A stretch of 64,000 nucleotides of DNA from Mesorhizobium sp. B2-3-4 (GTDB taxonomy: Bacteria > Pseudomonadota > Alphaproteobacteria > Rhizobiales > Rhizobiaceae), in NCBI RefSeq assembly GCF_006442315.1, contig NZ_VFVY01000001.1:1-64000 (forward strand). Direction: 5' to 3'. The translations under genes and the position numbers were made by a program. The notes under the pieces were generated by a model. It worked only from the letters and a program-made list of their open reading frames with translations. It did no database searches and was not told the origin of the DNA. This document shows positions 28,732-37,632 of this stretch, piece by piece (positions within the stretch are counted from its first letter, which is position 1; each line of letters begins with the position of its first letter).

Positions 28732-29029
28732 GTCCGTTCCTTCGGTCGCGGCGAAGTCTTCGTCAGTGCCCGCATTGCCGACGCCTTCGCCCGACGGTGA
28801 AACGGGTCAGGAAGCATCCTCTGGAGGCGTTCGCCATACCTCTTGGGCGAGGTGCGGGCTGCCGGCCGCCTCCGGCCGTACCGGCATCATAGCTGGGGCC
28901 GCGGGTTCTTGTCAGCGGAAATTCGAAAGCACCGCAGCCCAGCCGAAACAGTGGTGACATCTCCTGAAAGGCACTCGCCGTCCTGAAAGGCTCTGGCCGG
29001 TCCTGAAAGGCTCTGGCCGCGGACCCGGA
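28732..29029. other. Intergenic region with short tandem repeat
   Basis: 298 bp without a convincing gene. At 28962-29019 there are three copies of a 19-bp unit, TCCTGAAAGGCTCTGGCCG (first copy with three changes), directly behind the hemB stop. Confidence 0.6.
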
Positions 29030-30061
<1,032 letters not shown>

Positions 30062-30537
30062 GGCCAAAACTCCAAGTCGGCGGCTTTTACCACGCGGACG
30101 CGTCGCGGACCAATGCGACACGATTGTGCCAGCGGCGGGGGCTACCCGATCAGGGTTGGCCGTTACCTGAAAGAATCTGTGCCGCGCCTGCCATTGCCAC
30201 ACGGAATGCCTCGTCGAAGCTGACGCCACGCACCTGCCAATGATAGGTCTCTCCCCTGTCGGCCAACCGCCAATCGGCGATCCAGCCAAGCTCCTGGTCG
30301 CTCCATCTCGTCAAGACGATACTGAGTGGCGATCACGGTATCATTGCAACCGTTGGTCGTGAAGCGATCGTTGGGCAATTTCCGCTGGGCCACGCCGCCG
30401 GATCGCGAATCTCCCGTTTCGGAACCAGCCGTGACGCCACGTCAAATGCTGCCGCTGGCCACCCTCTCCATTGACGCGCCCATGCGCCACGCTTTAGCAC
30501 TTCAGTCCCGCCGGCGCGGGGGAGGGATTCTTTCACG
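30062..30537. other. Intergenic region upstream of hemB and the ECH gene
   Basis: 476 bp between divergent genes. Besides the promoters it holds one weak candidate reading frame on the minus strand (30150-30314), described separately. No strong repeat or RNA structure seen. Confidence 0.5.
30150..30314 (-). CDS. Possible small protein (54 residues), TTG start
   Basis: The frame from a TTG at 30314 reads LTRWSDQELGWIADWRLADR, continues through GETYHWQVRGVSFDEAFRVA and stops at 30150. Composition is protein-like, unlike the arginine-rich alternative frames in the same stretch. There is no ATG and the ribosome-binding site is weak, so it may be a decayed gene. Confidence 0.35.
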   Translation of the reverse strand: MTRWSDQELGWIADWRLADRGETYHWQVRGVSFDEAFRVAMAGAAQILSGNGQP

Positions 30538-31578
30538 ATGGATTTTGGCGGCGGCGACGAGATCCGCTTCGAGCGACAGGGCAGGGCCGGCGTCGTCACG
30601 CTGACGCGGCCGCAGGCGCTCAATGCCATCACCCATCGCATGGTCAGGGCGCTGGGCAAGGCCCTGCGTTCCTGGGAGCGCGACGAGGGCGTGGATGTGG
30701 TCGTCGTCAAGGCCGATGGCAGGGCGTTTTCGGCCGGGGGCGATATCCTGCACGTCTACGAAGCCGGCCGGGCCGGAAAGCCGCCTGTGGAGTTCTTCGC
30801 CGACGAGTATCGTCTCAACGCCTACATCGCCCGTTTCAGGAAACCCTATGTGGCGCTCATCGACGGCATCGTCATGGGCGGCGGCGTCGGCATTTCCTTC
30901 CACGGTTCGCACCGGGTGATGACCGAGAATGCCCAGTTCGCCATGCCGGAGGTCGGCATCGGCTTCTTCCCGGATGTCGGCGCCAGTCATCTGCTGCCCG
31001 ACCTGGGCGGCTCCTTCGGCATGTACCTGGCGCTGACCGGCAGCCGCATCCGCTATGGCGACGCGCTTTGGTCGGGACTGGCCACCCACACCATCAAGGC
31101 CGAGGACCAGGCAAGCTTCCTCGACCGGTTGGCGCTGACGGGCGATCCGGAATCGGTGTTGCGCGGCTTTTTCATTCAGGCCAGGCGCGAGACCGACAGG
31201 ACGACGCTGGAGGCGATCTCGCGCCATTTCGCACAGCCCTCGCTGGCCGCCATCATCGACAGCCTGGATCGCGCCGGCAACGACGAATTCGCGGCGAGGG
31301 CGCTGGCGACGATCCGCATGCGCTCGCCGACCAGCCTGCGGGTCGCCTGGCGGCAGATCAGCGCCGGGCAGACCTTGTCGATGGACGACTGCATGAGGAT
31401 GGAGTTCCGCATCCTCAACCGCATGCTGGCCGGCCGCGATTTCTACGAAGGCATCCGCGCCGCCATCATCGACAAGGGCTCGAAGCCGCAATGGCGGCCG
31501 GCGCGGATCGATGCCGTCAGCGAGGCGGATGTCGAGGCCTATTTTGCCCCGCTCGGCGATCAGGAGCTTGGGCTGTGA
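30538..31578 (+). CDS. Enoyl-CoA hydratase/isomerase family, 3-hydroxyisobutyryl-CoA hydrolase-like
   Basis: 346 residues. Crotonase fold with SAGGDI for the oxyanion hole, GIVMGGGVGISFHGSHRV and the catalytic-glutamate region MPEVGIGFFPDVGASHLLP. The extended C-terminal helical part (about 230-346) is typical of the ECH_2 domain of 3-hydroxyisobutyryl-CoA hydrolases in valine breakdown, and the length fits. Stop and the next GTG overlap by 4 nt, so the downstream membrane gene is probably translated from the same mRNA. Confidence 0.88.
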   Translation: MDFGGGDEIRFERQGRAGVVTLTRPQALNAITHRMVRALGKALRSWERDEGVDVVVVKADGRAFSAGGDILHVYEAGRAGKPPVEFFADEYRLNAYIARFRKPYVALIDGIVMGGGVGISFHGSHRVMTENAQFAMPEVGIGFFPDVGASHLLPDLGGSFGMYLALTGSRIRYGDALWSGLATHTIKAEDQASFLDRLALTGDPESVLRGFFIQARRETDRTTLEAISRHFAQPSLAAIIDSLDRAGNDEFAARALATIRMRSPTSLRVAWRQISAGQTLSMDDCMRMEFRILNRMLAGRDFYEGIRAAIIDKGSKPQWRPARIDAVSEADVEAYFAPLGDQELGL

Positions 31579-31997
31579 GCGAGGTGACATCCAGGCGCGT
31601 CGTTCTCCAGCCTTCGACCGTCGAGGTCATCTTTGCCTGGTTTCAGCGCGTCATATCGGGCTACTGCCTGCTGTTCGGCATCCTGTACTGGATCAAGCTG
31701 ATTGGATTCTACCCGGGTTCGCTGTGGCGCTTCGACCTCATGCCGGTGCATTGGCAGGTGGCGGCGGTGATGCTCGCCGTGTTCTTTCCCTTCGCCGCGG
31801 CCGGGCTGTGGATGTTGGCGTCCTGGGGGCCGGTGATCTGGTTCATGTGTGCGGCCACCGAGACGGTGATGTATGCCGGCTTTCCCGAGCTTTTCGGCCA
31901 TCGCCTGCTGATCATCGTCTCGCATGCCTGCGTGGCGCTGCTCTACATCGTCTTTCGCGTCGTCATATACCTGCAGAAACGCCCGGCACGGCACTAA
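31575..31997 (+). CDS. DUF6163-like small membrane protein
   Basis: 140 residues from a GTG that overlaps the previous stop (GTGA). Four hydrophobic helices, starting at about residue 22, with conserved tryptophans and tyrosines. I recall DUF6163 proteins in this position next to ldtR in Rhizobiales; the name is by memory and context. Function unknown. Confidence 0.6.
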   Translation: MSEVTSRRVVLQPSTVEVIFAWFQRVISGYCLLFGILYWIKLIGFYPGSLWRFDLMPVHWQVAAVMLAVFFPFAAAGLWMLASWGPVIWFMCAATETVMYAGFPELFGHRLLIIVSHACVALLYIVFRVVIYLQKRPARH

Positions 31998-32053
31998 GCC
32001 ATTGGGCGCGCTGACGACTTGGCGCGCGCCTCTACCCGGCCCCGCGATCATTG

Positions 32054-32067
32054 CCTAAATCTTTAGG
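32054..32067. promoter_or_regulatory. Palindrome upstream of ldtR, distal
   Basis: CCTAAATCTTTAGG, 6-bp arms around TC. In the 238-bp gap in front of ldtR; may be a regulator site or a weak transcript end for the upstream operon. Confidence 0.35.
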
Positions 32068-32116
32068 TTAATCATCCTTGCTCGGGTGACCGTTCGTTAA
32101 GCGTCTTGCGAAACCT

Positions 32117-32128
32117 CTTACCGGTAAG
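32117..32128. promoter_or_regulatory. Palindrome upstream of ldtR, proximal
   Basis: CTTACCGGTAAG is a perfect 12-bp palindrome 108 bp before the ldtR start. A candidate for autoregulation by the MarR-type product. Confidence 0.4.
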
Positions 32129-32235
32129 CTCTTGTTAGCCCTAGCGTTTAAGTCGAATTTTATGAGTATTCGATAGTGTCGCGATCAAGGTGAAAAACAA
32201 AAAATCACCAGGGCGACAAACGAGAGGCAAAGACA

Positions 32236-32751
32236 ATGATCAATTCGCGTCCGGCGGCGAAGACCGCCAACGTTTCCGACGATCGCCGCGAGGCTATCCG
32301 TTCCCTGTACATGGAATCGCTGCAGCTGGTCGAGCGCCTGCACCGCCGTCTGCTTGACGTCATCAAGGACGAATTCGACCGCAACGGCCGTTCCGACATC
32401 AACGCTATCCAGGCGCTGCTGCTCTTCAACATCGGCAATTCCGAGCTGACCGCCGGCGAGCTGCGCTCGCGGGGCTACTATCTCGGCTCGAACGTTTCCT
32501 ACAATCTGAAGAAGCTGGTCGATCTTGGCTTCATCAACCACCAGCGCTCGCGCATCGACCGCCGTTCGGTCCGCGTTTCGCTGACCCCGAAGGGCAATGA
32601 CGTGGCCGAAGTGGTCGCCGGTCTCTATGAGCGCCACGTCGGCTCGATCGAGCAGGTCGGCGGTATCAACACCGACGAGTTCAAGCAGATGAACCGCGCC
32701 TTGCAGCGCCTCGACCGCTTCTGGAACGATACAATTGCGTATCGTATGTAA
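32236..32751 (+). CDS. ldtR: MarR-family transcriptional regulator LdtR
   Basis: 171 residues. The winged helix spans SELTAGELRSRGYYLGSNVSYNLKKLVDLGFI (split: recognition helix in the second half) with the wing DRRSVRVSLTPKG. LdtR in Liberibacter and Sinorhizobium controls an L,D-transpeptidase and osmotic/cell-wall stress genes. AGAGGCAA lies before the ATG. The C-terminus is intact, so the prophage that begins just behind it did not truncate the gene. Confidence 0.88.
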   Translation: MINSRPAAKTANVSDDRREAIRSLYMESLQLVERLHRRLLDVIKDEFDRNGRSDINAIQALLLFNIGNSELTAGELRSRGYYLGSNVSYNLKKLVDLGFINHQRSRIDRRSVRVSLTPKGNDVAEVVAGLYERHVGSIEQVGGINTDEFKQMNRALQRLDRFWNDTIAYRM

Positions 32752-33083
32752 TTGATTTTACTGGGGTAGGTTGACGTACCGGGTGCAACGTAAGCGCACA
32801 AAGAGGCGTAGCGGTGCACCCGGGTTTACCCGGTAGCGTTGCAGTTGCGTAGCACCCAAACTTCGGCCCCTAGCGCAGAATCTGGGGGCCGCTTCCGCAT
32901 GCCAGGTGCCCTGGTATCCTCACCAACGCCGCCCCCAACAACCCACGTACGGCGGCTTGGCGAGGGCCGCTCGCGGCGGGCGCCTTCTTTGTTTGCTCTC
33001 TCATCTCGCGCGATGTGAGCATTTATCCATGCCCGCACGCGCCTCCCAACGGCTGGCGTGCGCGGTGTGGGTAAATGCGTTGG
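32752..33083. other. Left prophage end, non-coding
   Basis: 332 bp without a gene. Holds hairpins GGCCCC/GGGGCC (32865-32890) and CGCACGC/GCGTGCG (33034-33062), which could terminate the leftward operon, and CCGGGTTTACCCGG at about 32819-32832. The attachment site should lie here. GGGTAGGTT at 32764-32772 recurs at 63571-63579, but nine bases are too few to prove an att repeat. Confidence 0.5.
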
Positions 33084-33344
33084 TCAGGCACTCAACTCGT
33101 CCGGCACTGTCATGGGATAAAAACCCCTGACCATTTCATCAAGCTGATGCTGGCTCAGGTGGACCATAGGCGAGGTATCGGCTTTCTGCCGCTCGACCTC
33201 GGCAAGCACAGCCTGCAAGTCGGCTTTGGTGTAGCTGGAACGCTCAATATGGTGCTTGGTCGCCCACAACGCGCTCTCCGGCGTTTTGAAGAACTCAAGC
33301 ACGCCCTTGTAGTAGGTGAAAAGCTGGTAGGTCCGTTCGTCCAT
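33084..33344 (-). CDS. Phage hypothetical protein
   Basis: 86 residues from the ATG at 33344 with GGGAGG 6 nt upstream. Helical and soluble, with no recognised domain. Last gene of the leftward early block. Confidence 0.65.
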   Translation of the reverse strand: MDERTYQLFTYYKGVLEFFKTPESALWATKHHIERSSYTKADLQAVLAEVERQKADTSPMVHLSQHQLDEMVRGFYPMTVPDELSA

Positions 33345-33395
33345 GTTCGCCTCCCATGACCATTTCGAGGACATCCTCGATATGGTCAGGCGAGT

Positions 33396-33938
33396 CTACG
33401 ATTCGGCGGAATCGGCCTGCAAGGTATTATCTGCCGCTGCGTTCAAAATTCTTTGTTCGGCTACCGCCCGCTCGATTTGGCGTCGATGTGATTTGTAGAA
33501 ATCGGCCAATTCGATGAACGTGGAACTGGAGGTTCTCATGCGCTCCAGTCGTTCGGCGAAACCCTCGGTCTCGATGGTCGCAATGGCTTCGACAAGGTAG
33601 TCCGTCAGGAAGGCGTGGGTGTGCTTGGGAAGCAGGCCTTTTTGACACGCGCCCGCCGCCGAATTCAGGAAGTTCACATAGTCTACCAGCGCCCGACCTT
33701 GTTCGTCTCCGGGCGGCGCGTTGAGAAACGCGCGCTCGTTTTCCCGAATTTCTGACAGGAAGCGAAACAGCCACTCCGCATCTCGGCTGCGGCCATTCTG
33801 CCGAAGCTCATAGGCGTTGAAACCCAAAGCAATGGCAGACGCAACAGCACTCGCCGCGGTGGCGATGAGCGTCCAATAGGCTATAGGGTCGGGCAAGCTA
33901 CTTCTTGGGCTGAGTGTTCGATGAACTGGAATTTCCAC
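33396..33938 (-). CDS. Phage membrane-anchored hypothetical protein
   Basis: 180 residues from a GTG at 33938; a TTG at 33896, directly behind the upstream stop, is an equally good start. One membrane helix (about residues 20-42) is followed by a long cytoplasmic helical part with RDAEWLFRFLSEIRENERAF. The arrangement resembles small phage or defence-associated proteins that place a helical domain at the membrane, but no family is recognised. Confidence 0.6.
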   Translation of the reverse strand: MEIPVHRTLSPRSSLPDPIAYWTLIATAASAVASAIALGFNAYELRQNGRSRDAEWLFRFLSEIRENERAFLNAPPGDEQGRALVDYVNFLNSAAGACQKGLLPKHTHAFLTDYLVEAIATIETEGFAERLERMRTSSSTFIELADFYKSHRRQIERAVAEQRILNAAADNTLQADSAES

Positions 33939-34056
33939 CAGAAGACCCGCCAGTCTGAGATTGGGGCTGGCCGCCCGACTGCCTTAATCCGTCCCTCAGG
34001 TTCGATAGGCTTGAGCCTTTTTCAACGTTGATGCGGTTGGGTGAATCGTTAGACAT
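33898..34056 (-). CDS. Phage hypothetical, low-complexity
   Basis: 52 residues from the ATG at 34056. Ser/Gly/Gln/Asn-rich with a basic start; appears disordered. Overlaps the start of the next gene. Confidence 0.5.
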   Translation of the reverse strand: MSNDSPNRINVEKGSSLSNLRDGLRQSGGQPQSQTGGSSGGNSSSSNTQPKK

Positions 34057-34108
34057 CGCAGATCTCCCTGGATATGCGATATTTAGCATATCGCGGGCCG
34101 CCGTCAAA

Positions 34109-34903
34109 CTAGATGTTGTGCTTCGTCGACGTGCGCTTCGCCTGCGCCAGGCCCTTGCGAGCGATGTGAATTAGCTCCTGTCGCCCTGATTCAGGCGAGC
34201 CTTCTACAATTAATCCACCAACATGATACTGGGCGATGCGCTCCAAAGCCGCCGACAGCCGGTCATTGCGGGCGCGTTCCTCGGCTAGCCGGGTTTCGAC
34301 GTGGCGGGCGATTAGGGCTGCGGCTTTTTGAATGTCATAATAACGCCCATTAAAACATTCGGTATGTATTAAGACGGCCAGCGCCTCATTATCGGCATCG
34401 CCTTGCGTCCCGGCTGGCGTTACAACTTCGCACGGGTGAGTTTTCTTATGCGGAAAGTCAGATTTTGCTGGCAGATGCAAAACCCCATCAGACACAGTGT
34501 TTCCGCACCGCTCACATACTTTAACGGCAGGCGCTGCTTGCTGGGCCGCTGGGGTGGCTGCTAGGGCACGAATATCAGCAGCAATTGCTCTGGCAGTTGT
34601 ACGCATCATCGCTTGCATATCCGCGAGAGTGAAACGTGAGCGCTCATCCCGGCAAGTATGCTTGGTAAACTCATCGGCTACTTTTGCAGCATGTTCCAAA
34701 GCCTCGCGCAGCCCATCCTGCGGGGCCATCGCTGCTGCGAAGGCGCGTGCCCTTTGGTGTCCGTTCTGCGTTCCATATTTATCAAGCGTGACGATGTGCT
34801 CATAACCTGGGCCACGCACATAGGAATAGTCACCTTCAAGAGTAATAAAATGGCCGTTCGGCAATTCTAACCGCTCCGGCAGGTTGGTGTTATCTGTTGG
34901 CAT
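34109..34903 (-). CDS. Phage hypothetical with a zinc-ribbon-like CxxC
   Basis: 264 residues. Middle part contains CERCGN and a later HPC, a possible metal site. N-terminal part is beta-rich; the C-terminal part is helical (AAALIARHVETRLAEERARN). The start is preceded by AACCAACGAAAGCACAGGAG with the purine run abutting the ATG. No known family. Confidence 0.65.
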   Translation of the reverse strand: MPTDNTNLPERLELPNGHFITLEGDYSYVRGPGYEHIVTLDKYGTQNGHQRARAFAAAMAPQDGLREALEHAAKVADEFTKHTCRDERSRFTLADMQAMMRTTARAIAADIRALAATPAAQQAAPAVKVCERCGNTVSDGVLHLPAKSDFPHKKTHPCEVVTPAGTQGDADNEALAVLIHTECFNGRYYDIQKAAALIARHVETRLAEERARNDRLSAALERIAQYHVGGLIVEGSPESGRQELIHIARKGLAQAKRTSTKHNI

Positions 34904-34921
34904 CTCCTGTGCTTTCGTTGG

Positions 34922-35077
34922 TTAGTTTCCGGCCATGAACACCCAGAACACCGGCCAGCCCACCGCTGTGCCAGCAGCGACGCCCGGCTCGAAGCCGTGA
35001 CGGCGGGTGAAGTCGTAGGTGATGTCAGCGATGGCGACGTAGGCCACCAAAGCGAGGAGGGCGATTGTGGTTTTCAT
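34922..35077 (-). CDS. Phage small membrane protein, 51 residues
   Basis: Starts MKTTIALLALVAYVAIADIT and ends GWPVFWVFMAGN: two hydrophobic segments with a short charged loop between. Its ATG overlaps the stop of the 86-residue upstream gene (ATGA), so it is translationally coupled. Likely an inner-membrane miniprotein of the early operon. Confidence 0.6.
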   Translation of the reverse strand: MKTTIALLALVAYVAIADITYDFTRRHGFEPGVAAGTAVGWPVFWVFMAGN

Positions 35078-35334
35078 CGCTGAACCTCCGCGCTCTCCAG
35101 CTGCTCAATCAGCTTCTGAGCATCTCGGTAATCGTCTGAGTCCGGCCCGTCTTCCGCTTCAACGAAGCGCTTAAGCATCGTCAGCAACTCATCATGGGCA
35201 TCGCAAGCGCGGACGATGAAGGCGGCAGTGTCAGGGGAGCGTTCCTTTGACTGCTGCCAATGCGCTTCGGCGATTGTTAGCAGGCCTTCGAGAAGGCGCC
35301 CATCAAGCGCCCAAGGCGTAGATGTGTGGTTCAC
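35074..35334 (-). CDS. Phage hypothetical protein
   Basis: 86 residues, acidic and helical (LLTMLKRFVEAEDGPDSDDY). Similar short proteins are, as I recall, common in phage early regions. Overlaps the next gene by 4 nt. Confidence 0.65.
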   Translation of the reverse strand: MNHTSTPWALDGRLLEGLLTIAEAHWQQSKERSPDTAAFIVRACDAHDELLTMLKRFVEAEDGPDSDDYRDAQKLIEQLESAEVQR

Positions 35335-35349
35335 GCATCGAGCCCTCCC

Positions 35350-35658
35350 TTAATTCGACCATGGGAACACGCGGAAGGCGTGCTCGGATTGCCAGTTGTC
35401 GCGGCGTACGGTCACCGCATCGACATCGACGTGGTAACCGACCAGCTTGGCAAGCCTTAAAGCTGCGGCGCGGGCTTCTTCTTCGGTCTCGATAAAGCAG
35501 TCCACCATTTCATCGCGGCCAGCGGTTTCGCTCGCATCCTCGGCAATATGGCCGAACTGATTCGGGCAGATGAAAAAGCCTTGGCGGGTATCGCCGTCGT
35601 GGAATTCAGCCAGAATATCCTGACGTTTATCGTGGTCTACATCGCATTCAAAACTCAT
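35350..35658 (-). CDS. Phage hypothetical protein, first gene of leftward block
   Basis: 102 residues from the ATG at 35658 with AAGGAG 10 nt upstream. Acidic; alpha/beta composition; no known domain. It faces an AT-rich divergent region. Confidence 0.65.
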   Translation of the reverse strand: MSFECDVDHDKRQDILAEFHDGDTRQGFFICPNQFGHIAEDASETAGRDEMVDCFIETEEEARAAALRLAKLVGYHVDVDAVTVRRDNWQSEHAFRVFPWSN

Positions 35659-35847
35659 GTCTTTATCTCCTTTTGTAAATATATCATGCTCCGCTAATAT
35701 AATACTGTAAAGCATTTTCTAATATTTATTTATCCACATTCGGCAATATCAAAAGCTTCGGCCATTAACCGCTAAAACCCTTTAATCCCCGGCATTTTTG
35801 ACTCTCATAGCCATTAAGCCTACCGTCCGCCTCCATTGGAGAGACCG
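35659..35847. promoter_or_regulatory. AT-rich divergent promoter region
   Basis: 189 bp, clearly richer in A/T than the genes around it. On the minus strand TTTACA is followed after 17 bp by CATGAT, a weak promoter candidate for the leftward block. It also must serve the H-NS-like gene. Confidence 0.45.
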
Positions 35848-36201
35848 ATGGCAACTGCGTCGAACCTGCACGGCATGACCATTGATGAGCTGGATAAACT
35901 GATTGCGGATGCCACAGCCGTCCGTGACAGCAAGCTGGCCGAGCAGATAGCCACCTTGGAAAAGAACCTCGCCCAGCTACGGGCGAAACAGACCGGCCCT
36001 GAACCTGCCGGCAAGGTCCGTCGCTCGGTGCCGCAGTTCAAATACTGGATTCGTGCAAAGCAGAAGGGTTGGACGGGCAGGGGCGGCAAAAAAGCTGAAG
36101 AGGCCTTCCGGGCGCATTTTGAGCCCGGCAAGGATCTGAAGGATTACCGCGTCAGGCCAGGCAATGAGGCGCCGGAGCGAACAGACGCTGACAGGTACTG
36201 A
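35848..36201 (+). CDS. H-NS-like DNA-binding protein
   Basis: 117 residues from the ATG at 35848 (GGAG 7 nt upstream). N-terminal coiled coil (about 10-50) for oligomerisation, then a basic C-terminal domain with FKYWIRAKQKGWTGRGGKK, echoing the W-x-G-R-G-x-x-P loop of H-NS that reads AT-rich minor grooves. A phage-borne silencer could hold prophage genes off or counter host silencing. The similarity is at motif level only. Confidence 0.6.
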   Translation: MATASNLHGMTIDELDKLIADATAVRDSKLAEQIATLEKNLAQLRAKQTGPEPAGKVRRSVPQFKYWIRAKQKGWTGRGGKKAEEAFRAHFEPGKDLKDYRVRPGNEAPERTDADRY

Positions 36202-36203
36202 GC

Positions 36204-36989
36204 ATGACGATGGCAGATCTCTGGGAGTGCGCATACTGTGGCCTAACCGACGCGCCGCGAACCCGGGAGCACCTTTTTCCGACAGCGCTTCATCGCCGCC
36301 TCCAGGAGTGCAACAAGGTCGGGCATGTTTTCTGGCTGAGACGCTTAGACAAGGACGTTAAGGGAGAACCAACCCTCAAGGATGTCTGTAGCCGCTGCAA
36401 CAACGGCTATCTGTCTGATTTGGACGCTTATATCTGCCGAGAGTTTGATTCCCAGTTTTCAACCATTCGCCAGCGCTTTGAAAAGGTGCTTTTCAGCTAC
36501 GATTTTCATTTGCTGAAACGATGGCTTCTTAAGATGGCGTACAATTCAGCCCGGATACATTCTGCGCCGGACACCTTCGCATTAAAGGCCGTGCTACCTT
36601 ATATCCGCGGCGAAAATGACCACCTGGGTCGGTCTGTTCGTTTGTTTCTTCAACTGGCTTACCCGGCGCCAATACCTCCCGCCGAGAGGGCTCGTCTGGG
36701 CGGCGAAGAAGTACCGGAGATCTGGGAGCCGCGGCTGAACCGGGTCGGCATAACAGAAGTTACCGTCGAAGGTATCGGTCGAAAGATCATCCGTCATGTC
36801 GCGCTTCAGAGTTACACGTTCATGCTGGCCTATTCCAATCCCGCGGACGGCGCCTCCGCCAATAAGGAATTCGCTGCAGAGTTTCTGAAGCGAGCACCTG
36901 CCGCGGTAGAGGTCAAAGCTTCCCAAAGCGAAGTGGCGACCGTCTGTGACGGCATAAATTCATGGGATCAATTCCGCCAATCGCGCTAA
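36204..36989 (+). CDS. HNH-type endonuclease-like protein
   Basis: 261 residues. N-terminal zinc/HNH core: Cys9-x2-Cys12, Glu22-His23 in REHLFP, and Cys62-x2-Cys65-Asn-Asn. The rest is helical with no second domain recognised. Stand-alone HNH proteins in phages are homing or packaging-associated nucleases. It starts 2 bp behind the H-NS-like gene. Confidence 0.7.
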   Translation: MTMADLWECAYCGLTDAPRTREHLFPTALHRRLQECNKVGHVFWLRRLDKDVKGEPTLKDVCSRCNNGYLSDLDAYICREFDSQFSTIRQRFEKVLFSYDFHLLKRWLLKMAYNSARIHSAPDTFALKAVLPYIRGENDHLGRSVRLFLQLAYPAPIPPAERARLGGEEVPEIWEPRLNRVGITEVTVEGIGRKIIRHVALQSYTFMLAYSNPADGASANKEFAAEFLKRAPAAVEVKASQSEVATVCDGINSWDQFRQSR

Positions 36990-37003
36990 AACAAGCTGGT
37001 GGA

Positions 37004-37456
37004 CTAAATGCGGTTCCAGGCGGTCCGGTTAGCCGCGCGAAGCGTCAACTCGATGGTCTTGTAGTCGGCGGTGGATAGAAACCACAGCGCAATTTCCCGG
37101 CCAGCTGTGGCGGCTTCGCATACCAGGTTGTTAACTCGGCAATTCGTTTCCTGGCCGCCTTTGTAGCAGTTCTTCGGCGAGATATTGCCGTATCCCATGT
37201 TGAAGCGCTTCGACAGGTTGGCGCATTCGCCAATGTAGTGGACGGCGTCCCCGATAACGAAAACGTACACGCCGCTTTCGTTGATGCGGTTCGATATTTT
37301 GAATTTACAGAATGGGCCGGCACCATAGTGATTAAGCGGGTAGGCGTCCCTCTTAGTGTACCGGTCCTGCGGCGCGAAGAGCTGCACCGTGCCGTCCTCA
37401 TTTCGGACGGGCTCAATGTTGCAGATATGCCGAAATGTGTGACCGCTGAGCTCCAT
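37004..37456 (-). CDS. GIY-YIG nuclease domain protein
   Basis: 150 residues from the ATG at 37456; upstream in-frame sequence is open but not protein-like. GIY part: Gly62-Val-Tyr64; YIG part: Tyr74-Ile-Gly76; the conserved Arg is Arg84 in LSKRF. Convergent with the HNH gene, 14 bp apart. Probably a small free-standing phage nuclease. Confidence 0.65.
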   Translation of the reverse strand: MELSGHTFRHICNIEPVRNEDGTVQLFAPQDRYTKRDAYPLNHYGAGPFCKFKISNRINESGVYVFVIGDAVHYIGECANLSKRFNMGYGNISPKNCYKGGQETNCRVNNLVCEAATAGREIALWFLSTADYKTIELTLRAANRTAWNRI

Positions 37457-37602
37457 ATTCGGCAGCCTTGCATCAACGGCGAAAGTTTTCCAACTGGCTA
37501 TATCTAAAATCGCTTGCCAACCCCGCGAACTCGGGGGGAAGCTTCTGGGAAGGGGTGCGGTTCCTACGCGCCGCACTCCCGGCTATCAGCTGCCAACGAC
37601 GT

Positions 37603-37632
37603 AGGAGCCAATAACAATGAAAGCGTAGCGAT
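37603..37632 (+). promoter_or_regulatory. Three-codon mini-ORF and Shine-Dalgarno before the O-like gene
   Basis: AGGAG (37603-37607) serves an ATG at 37617 that reads only M-K-A and stops at 37628. Five nucleotides later lies the GTG (37633) of the replication gene, which has no ribosome-binding site of its own. Re-initiation after the mini-ORF would explain its translation. Confidence 0.4.

Noticed and set aside
30163..30393. 76-residue arginine-rich minus frame upstream of hemB
   Set aside because: Composition typical of an out-of-frame reading; another frame over the same bases looks more protein-like.
32725..32760. dif-like sequence at the ldtR end (TTGCGTATCGTATGTAATTG)
   Set aside because: Lacks the conserved XerD half-site TTATGTTAA and is part of the intact ldtR coding end.
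32752..33083. tRNA or tmRNA at the left prophage end
   Set aside because: No cloverleaf, T-loop GTTCGA pattern or tag sequence could be drawn on either strand.
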